Shown: positions 58,177-64,000 of the stretch, one piece after another | Layout: every line of letters begins with the position of its first letter | How positions within the stretch are numbered: the first letter of the stretch is position 1 | Origin: Salvia splendens | Taxonomy: Eukaryota; Streptophyta; Magnoliopsida; Lamiales; Lamiaceae | Assembly: GCF_004379255.2 (NCBI RefSeq) | Contig: NC_056037.1 | Location: 36,243,012 to 36,307,011, forward strand | DNA length: 64,000 nucleotides | Reading direction: 5' to 3' | Translations under genes and position numbers: made by a program | The notes under the pieces: generated by a model | Database searches by the model: none | Seen by the model: the letters and a program-made list of their open reading frames with translations, nothing else | Told to the model about the DNA's origin: nothing

Positions 58177-58559
58177 CACTACTCCTTTGTGAGAAGCGGC
58201 GAAGCAGAGCATTCAACCATGGCGTCTGATCAAAGGCTCCTCTCCACAAAAGAGGCCTAATTTCAGCTCATGCTGGCGTCCGAGGTTCATCTCGGAACCA
58301 AAAATTGCGATTTCCAGATGGGAATTATAAATTATAATTCTCAGTAAAAACAGGTAATATAGCAAACAAGAAGAAAATCTGAAATTGAGTCGTCCAATCG
58401 AAAATGAGGAAGATAACTTCTATAGGAGTAAGAGCAGCAATGGCGGTTGCAGAATTTGCGCAGGCTGGAGAAGGTTTTCGCGCAGGAGAAATGGAGGTGG
58501 GGTTCGCGAATTGGGGGAAAATACAATCGGTGAAGAGGGAAAAACGGGGAAAAATACAA

Positions 58560-58770
58560 TCTGTGAAGAGGGAAAAACGCCAACCGAATTGACGTGTATA
58601 AAAAAATTTATATAATTACTAACAACGCCATGAGGATTGGCGTTTTTTCCTAAAAATACAAAACTGTTGGCGTTTTAACATAAACACGCCAACCAATTTG
58701 GCGTTTTTATCTCGAATTTGTTTTTAAAAAAATAATTAGATACGCCAACGAAGATGTCATTTTTACTTAT
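58560..58770. repeat. Cluster of TTGGCGTTTT / AAAACGCCAA motifs
   Basis: Six or more copies in both orientations within ~210 bp (AACGCCAACC, GGATTGGCGTTTTTT, GTTGGCGTTTTAAC, CACGCCAACC, TTTGGCGTTTTT, TACGCCAACG), inside the former RPSA intron. Able to form several hairpins. Origin unknown. Confidence 0.75.
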
Positions 58771-59140
58771 AAAACCGCTCCCATAACTGGAAAATGTGGG
58801 TATATTTTTGTTATTGTTATTGTAGTAGTAAATTAGCATACAGATCCGATTTTCTCATTATCTTAGAGGATAATCATATGGCTGATATGTGTTTACCAAA
58901 TCTATTGTTTCTAGTTAAGCTCATAATTTTGATAATTCTTAATTGCTTAGGCTGTCGAAGGTCACAAAATCAGTTTATCAGCTGCTTTTGGCTGTGATGT
59001 CAACTTAACTGATTTACATATAATAAAATCAAATATTTTAATATTATTTTTTTAAAGGATTTCAGCCCCGGTTTATCTAATTTTCTGGTTCCGTCACTGT
59101 CTGTTACTGATATGACATTCCATTCTTTTGCAGCCTATTA

Positions 59141-59598
59141 GAGCATCTCCAGTGGTAGGCGGACAAGCAATAGCCCAGCCAAGCAATAGCCCAGCCATGC
59201 CACATCAGCAGCACTAAATTCCTCCTGCCACATCAGCTGGACAAGCAACTGGACAAGCAACTGGACAAACAATAGCCCAGTCATAGCCTTGTCAGATCAT
59301 CAGCACTAAAAACAAATAATTAAACAATCATACAAAATATGAAATTAAATTTACGACACATATACGGGAAAATTCTCTAATAATATTAAATTTTCGGAAA
59401 AAAAAAATTGGCTCGCCGGTTCCTCGCCGATTGGGAGGCTGCAATAGCGGCGAGCCGATCGGCGAGAGAATCGGCGAGCGCCCGGGAATCGGCGTGCCCT
59501 CGCCGAAATTCTCGCCGATTTGGCGCTCGCCGGCTGCAATAGTTCGGCGAGCGCCAAAAATCGGCGAGCCGCTCGCTCGCCGACCACTGGAGATACTC
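59141..59598. mobile_element. Harbinger-type MITE inside the RPSA exon
   Basis: 458 bp with TTA duplications (59138-59140, 59599-59601) and terminal repeats GAGCATCTCCAGTGGT / ACCACTGGAGATACTC. The left part has direct repeats of GGACAAGCAACT and CAATAGCCCAGCC. The right ~200 bp is GC-rich, built from CGGCGAGC/CTCGCCGA words. No ORF of its own. Confidence 0.92.
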
Positions 59599-59795
59599 TT
59601 AAGGAAGCTGCTCTGTACAATATCCCCACCATTGCCTTCTGTGATACGGATTCTCCAATGCGCTATGTTGATATTGGCATTCCTGCTAATAACAAAGGGA
59701 AGCACAGCATTGGTTGCTTGTTCTGGCTTTTGGCTAGGATGGTGCTGCAGATGCGTGGTGTGATTTGCCCCTGGACACAAATGGGAAATCATGGT

Positions 59796-61105
59796 AAAAA
59801 AAAACTTTGAATACTTGGTTTCTTCTAATTCTTTTTTGTGTGGATGTGCTTGTTAAACAAGTTGTGCTTTGACAAAAGTGAAGGTTAAGGTTGATGGATG
59901 AGATTTATGTAGTACTATTTGTTTGGTCCGTAGTTGATTTATTTCATAGCTACTATCCGTGCAGACGTCCCGATTATTTTATTTTTTTTTTTCGAAAATT
60001 ATATAAATACGGCTCGTTGAACTTCATTTCATTTGCACCACTTGTATTAACGAGTATCTCTCTCTAAATACTTTTCTTTCGAAGATAAATGGAGCACCAC
60101 GATAGTGATTTTCCCGCCACGAGCGAGTCACAAGGACCGATCTTTCCCGTTGGCAAAAGTACCCCAATGTCCTTACGTTTTTAATAATTTTTAAAATAAT
60201 AATTATGTAATTTTTTAAAATAATTATGTATGTTTTTTTTACTATGTATGTTTTTTTATAAATAAAGTGGTTGCAATTTCTCCGTATTTGTGTCGAAATT
60301 TTAATTTCGTAAATTGTTTAATTTGGTGAATTTGTGAATTTTTATTATTGTGGGAAGTCCGTCGGAGTCTCCTTGGGGATGTCCGTCACTGTGCAGTGGG
60401 ATGTCCTTATAACGTGACAGTGCAGGGGGAAGTCCTTATGACGTGACATGAGGTGTTTTTGGATGTCCGCCGGGACATCCACACTACTGTGGATGCTCTT
60501 TAACTTCAAAAAGCGTGCGAAGTCCTTTTATCATTTTAAATAGAATTGCTATCATTTACCAATAAAAGATCGCATTGATTAAAGTAAAAAAATTTAAATT
60601 CATAACTTAATTTTTAATAAAAAAAATTCTAATTGTTTATATGCAAAGCATCTTTCTTCACATAAAACATTATTTTAAAAAATTCCCATTAAAATCCACA
60701 AAAACTCAATAACTTGGCCTATTTGGCAGTATTAAAGCGTTAGATAATTTTTTCTCTAACTATTATTCTTTTCTTTTTAGTTCAATAATGCAAAAAATAT
60801 ATTTTTATTACAATTGATTGTATTGAGAAATTAAAACTTTGCAAAAAAAAAATACTAAAGTTTGTATTGTTAAATATATAGGATTTTGTGTTAAAATGAT
60901 TGAGGTTTGGCAAAATGATTGAGTTTTGGCAAAATGTTTGTGATTTTTTTGCATGATTACGGTATTTCATATTTATATACTAACCCCTTCTCACCCTATT
61001 GGATACATTTTTATTTATAGGATTTTTCACTCTAAATGACGCATTTCTAAATATAGAAACATCACTCTCTTTTACTTTATTCGCTTTACTTTAATCACAA
61101 AACAA
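59796..61105. other. AT-rich region with a Harbinger-like remnant
   Basis: ~59955-60498 ends in GGGACATCCACACTACTG then TGGATGCTC, a Harbinger-like terminus, and contains a short reading start at 60090; the other end is unclear. Direct repeats GGGATGTCC / GGAAGTCC occur at 60360-60480. Nothing else recognised. Confidence 0.5.
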
Positions 61106-61330
61106 TACTCCCTATGTCCCATAAAAGTTGAGTCACTTTATTTTTTGCACTCGTTTTGAAAAAATCTTAATAAATAGTTAGAATGAATAAATAGTAAAGT
61201 AAATCGAGAATAAAATTCTCTACATTATTTTCAAATTTACTTTACTATTTATCCACCTTAACTATTTATTACAATTTTTTCAAAACGAGTGCATAGAATG
61301 AAGTGACTCAACTTTAATGGGACATATTGG
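61106..61330. mobile_element. Foldback/Stowaway-like MITE
   Basis: TACTCCCTATGTCCCATAAA at the left pairs with TTTAATGGGACATA at the right, and most of the 225 bp is self-complementary (TTTACTATTTAT..., CTCGTTTTGAAAAAAT against ATTTTTTCAAAACGAG). A strong hairpin former. Confidence 0.8.
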
Positions 61331-61700
61331 CCCTTACAGGACTACATAAAATTGCGGTGCCAGGAGGAGTAAGGTCATCCACAACGCTGTCACTTATCCG
61401 TCCATTAAATTACTATTCATGGGCCCCACCCCACTGTACTTTTTTACTCCATCTCTTAACTAAGGGACGGAACCTGCAACCCTCCTTCTCTTATCCGTCC
61501 CTTAAATTACTATTCATTCAATTTCATTTTTTATTTTTATTTCCAACAAATTCAATTAATAGAAACACACTTCATTAAAAATAAAATAAAATTACAATAT
61601 AAAATAAAAATACAACTTAGAATTCAAAAATATAAAAAAATACATAATTAAAATCTTAAAAAAATAAAAATTACATAATTTAAAATACAAAATAAAAAAA

Positions 61701-63040
61701 CTACTCCGCCGTCGAATCATCCCCGAAGGCGGTGGAGGTGCACTGAAGCCACCTGGAGGCGGAATACCAAGTTGTCTTGCCATAAACTCAATTCCGACAA
61801 GATAGGCTTGGTATTGATCCAAGCCCCTTGGCCTAGCGGTAAAGGGTGCTGGATACCGCGTCCATCCTGGGGTCTCGAGTTCGAACACTGGGTGGCGTAA
61901 TTTGTCTTTCCTCCTTGTTATAGGAGTTGATTTGTAATTTCCTCATTCATATATATGATATAAATATATGAAGTTAATTTTTTTAAAAAAAAGAAAAAAG
62001 AAAAAAAGATAGGCTTGGTATTGGGGAGGCGTCATGCGGGAAGTGTCCGCCATTGTGGCGGTCATGTACATGGACATTAGGGAGTTCGAGGGTGCCCCCG
62101 AGCCCGCCTGGCTTGATTCGGCTCGACTCCTCCTCCCTCTAGCCGCCTTCACCGCATTTCTCCCTTGCGGCCGACGGCGCCCACGGGAGGACCCACAGCA
62201 TCGTCTGTCGTGCCCTCAACCTCCTGCGAGGCAAACTCTTGTGCGGCGCTGCCCGAACCGCCCACACTAGACGAGTATTGGCCACCCGCCGTGTGCTTCG
62301 TGCGCTTCGAGGTCGAGCCCGAGCTGGACTGGACACCGCCGGCCCACTCGTCTTTGATGACCTCCCAAACATCGACATATTTGAATTGTTTGGCGGTGTC
62401 GTCGTAGTAGACTCGCAAAGCCGACCTCAGAATGTCGGCTCCCGTGGCTCCGCTTTGGTAATGAGCCGCTTCACTCTTGTGGATAGCGCAGAATTTTTTG
62501 ACCTCTCTGTCGACTCGGTCAACATGAGCGCGGAGCATCTTATATGTGCGGCGGCGGGACCCCTTCGGCTTAATCTCGTGGTAGGCCTCAGTGACCTTTT
62601 CCCAGAAGCACTTCCGGGGTTGTTGATTCCCGACGATTAGATCATACGAGACGCTGATCCAGGCGTTGTACACCGCCAGCGTTTCTTTGGGGCTGTACGG
62701 ATGCCGGCCTAGATCCTCCTCTTCCTCCTCGTCCGCCTCCGCCCTGGAGCTTCCACCGCCTCGGGCACCTCCCCCGCATCGACCACCTCCACCGCCTCGG
62801 CCTTCTTCCGGAGTGGGTTCAACGGAATAATCCTCCCGATTATGGGATAATCCCTGCGAATACCTCGGGGCGGAGGGACGGACGTATGCATCCACATCAA
62901 AATGGGGTGGTTGGTACCCTGGCGTCGACGAACCGGATCCACTTCCCAGGACATTGTACATGCCCCCAGTCGCCGAACGCGTTGATGTCGAACCCGCCGG
63001 AGCCGCCACCGCCACCGCCAGAGTTTCCGTCGCTGGACAT
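61701..63040 (-). pseudogene. Harbinger Myb/SANT-like accessory protein (broken)
   Basis: Minus-strand start at 63040 gives MSSDGNSGGGGGGSGGFD, then the frame changes near 62940-62975 into the main open frame, which runs to 62149. That part includes YQPPHFDVDAYV, a Glu/Gly-rich spacer, and the trihelix-like domain YSPKETLAVYNAWISVSYD, CFWEKVTEAYHEIKPKGSR, VDRVDREVKKFCAI. A second frame change near 62150 leads to MYMTATMADTSRMTPPQYQAYL, where the SINE at 61817-62007 interrupts it, with the target duplication reading QYQAYL on both sides. The remainder (VGIEFMARQLGIPPPGGF) ends near 61701. In PIF/Harbinger elements this protein binds the ends and imports the transposase. Confidence 0.85.
61817..62007 (+). 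mobile_element. Full-length tRNA-derived SINE
   Basis: 191 bp flanked by a perfect 16-bp duplication GATAGGCTTGGTATTG (61801-61816 and 62008-62023). The head has Pol III boxes: A-like TGGCCTAGCGGTAAAGG and B-like GGTCTCGAGTTCGAAC. The tail is T/A-rich and ends in an A-run with G interruptions. The truncated copy at 34985-35062 shares the 3' half. Confidence 0.92.
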
Positions 63041-63455
63041 TTTGTGATGAGAGTTTAGATGAAAATTGGAGAGGAAATGGAGATGATTTGGTAAGAATAG
63101 ATGTGTATTTGTGTGTGAAATAAGGATGAATTAGGAGTATTTATAGAGTAAAAAATAAAAAATTAATAAAAAAAGAAAAACGATAATAGAATGATAATAT
63201 TGTTGTTTTATTTTTTATTTTTTTAATTCAGATTTAAAAAATGATTTATTGCATCAGTGTGACGATGCCCACTCGCGGGTCGGCGAGTGAGCGTCACGCA
63301 TGGCGCCGGAGCGCGCCACGTCGCTCTGGCGCGTGGCGAGACGGAACGTGTGGCGGGCTGGGGACGAGACGGGACGCTGCAACGCGTCACGCCGCCGTCT
63401 CGTCCCTTAATGACGAATTACGGGCCAATCGCGTGACGCTCTGCGGGTGGCCTAA

Positions 63456-63721
63456 TAATAAAAAATTTATATATAGTGGAGCCTTTACTTAAAAATATTT
63501 CTGCGTCCGAGCCCCTGATTCTCACTCAGTCGGAAAAAGGAAATAGAATTCCCAATTGTTGATACAGTCATCGCCGAGCTCCTTAGAATGCCGCCTTTGC
63601 TCTCGCTGGCGGTTGTTGCTTATCATCGGTTTCCATTTTGTACATATATTTTTCGGAATTGACTATCTTTGAATATTGAATTAAGATTTCTGTGTTTGGT
63701 CTGGAGCTATAAATCGTTTTC
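63456..63721. other. Spacer between two Harbinger elements
   Basis: 266 bp of less AT-rich sequence; ATGCCGCCTTTGCTCTCGCT at 63589 opens a short frame that ends near 63662. Could be a fragment of the pre-insertion locus; no family recognised. Confidence 0.4.
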
Positions 63722-63724
63722 TTA

Positions 63725-64000
63725 GGGCATCCACTACGCGGCGCGCCACCGTCCCGCGTTCCGTCGCGGAGGGACGGAACACTCTCGCGACGCGTTGCGA
63801 CACGTCGTCCCGTCCTGATCCCGTCCCTCGGCCCGTGCCTGCGAGACACGGAACGGGCTGTCACGCCACGCGCCGTAGCGACGTGGCGCGCCCCTGCGCC
63901 ATGCGTGACGCCCACTCGCCAGCCCGCGAGTGGGCGTCGTCACGCTGACGCAATAAATCAATTTTTTTTAAAAAAATCGTATTTAAAAAAATTACTTTTA
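63725..64000. mobile_element. PIF/Harbinger element 4, start only
   Basis: TTA at 63722-63724 followed by GGGCATCCAC, then a GC-rich arm. 63850-63961 is an inverted relative of 63241-63350 in element 3 (TTATTGC(A/G)TCAG, CCCACTCGCGGG, GCGTCACGCATGGCGC). It runs off the window. Confidence 0.8.

Larger units (their letters stand above)
58219..59795 (+). pseudogene. RPSA: 40S ribosomal protein SA (uS2) pseudogene
   Basis: Exon 1 at 58219-58321 encodes the RPSA start (LLSTKEA, then EVHLGTKNCDFQM) but has an in-frame stop after STKEA. The middle coding region is missing. A splice acceptor TTTTGCAG at 59126-59133 precedes a later exon beginning CCTATTA, which is cut by a 458-bp MITE and resumes at 59602 as [48 protein letters not shown] small insertion after that shifts the frame. 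The retained promoter and intron end mark it as an unprocessed duplicate. The normal protein is a component of the 40S head; this copy is dead. Confidence 0.9.
61373..63452 (-). mobile_element. PIF/Harbinger element 3, carrying only the Myb/SANT-like ORF
   Basis: TAA duplications at 61370-61372 and 63453-63455; ends GGTCATCCAC and GCGGGTGGCC are imperfect inverted repeats. 2080 bp including a 207-bp SINE insertion. It encodes a broken Myb/SANT-like accessory protein and no transposase. Confidence 0.82.

Noticed and set aside
63241..63961. Arg-rich frames (83, 110, 75 aa) near the window end
   Set aside because: They fall in GC-rich Harbinger arms and mirror each other because the arms are inverted copies.

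Overview
This window is nuclear DNA of a eudicot plant. It shows spliced genes with GT-AG introns, plant-type proteins (13-lipoxygenase with a plastid transit peptide, a PUB45-like U-box protein), LTR retrotransposons, Stowaway-like MITEs with TA target duplications, and several PIF/Harbinger elements with TTA/TAA duplications. An asterid such as a Lamiales species is plausible, but that is only a guess from the look of the genes. All coordinates and intron phases were worked out by hand.

Layout. At 1-1035 (+) is the 3' part of a peroxisomal 4-coumarate:CoA ligase-like enzyme ending in SKL. At 1294-4638 (-), tail to tail with it, is a complete nine-exon chloroplast 13-lipoxygenase (899 aa). 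At 5619-18169 is a 12.55-kb Ty3/gypsy LTR element with 3.4-kb near-identical LTRs, a broken pol and no recognisable gag. At 21326-22703 (+) is a two-exon gene for an unrecognised membrane-anchored protein with six STYKEALEKE repeats. From 23.2 to 24.2 kb there are three Stowaway-like MITEs, followed by a tRNA-Lys relic and a duplicated scrap of the downstream U-box gene. At 26390-33910 (-) is a two-exon mitochondrial dihydrolipoamide dehydrogenase whose single intron holds a very young 5.3-kb Ty1/copia element. At 34.95-35.30 kb a SINE tail and a U2 snRNA retrocopy sit between three copies of one 18-bp repeat. At 39842-43379 (-) is a five-coding-exon PUB45-like E3 ligase (766 aa) with a 5'-UTR intron.

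The last 17 kb is transposon-rich: internally deleted Harbinger elements at 47291-48850 and 52178-53017, a tRNA-Leu gene at 56563-56645, a 40S ribosomal protein SA pseudogene (58219-59795) split by a 458-bp Harbinger MITE, a Harbinger element carrying only the Myb/SANT-like ORF (61373-63452) that is itself split by a full-length SINE, and the start of another Harbinger element at the window end.

How genes relate: the lipoxygenase and the peroxisomal CoA ligase could act at the two ends of oxylipin/jasmonate synthesis, which makes their adjacency the most interesting gene-level observation. The dehydrogenase and the U-box protein are ordinary single-copy-type genes with no evident functional link. 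The rest of the window is mostly a layered record of insertions.
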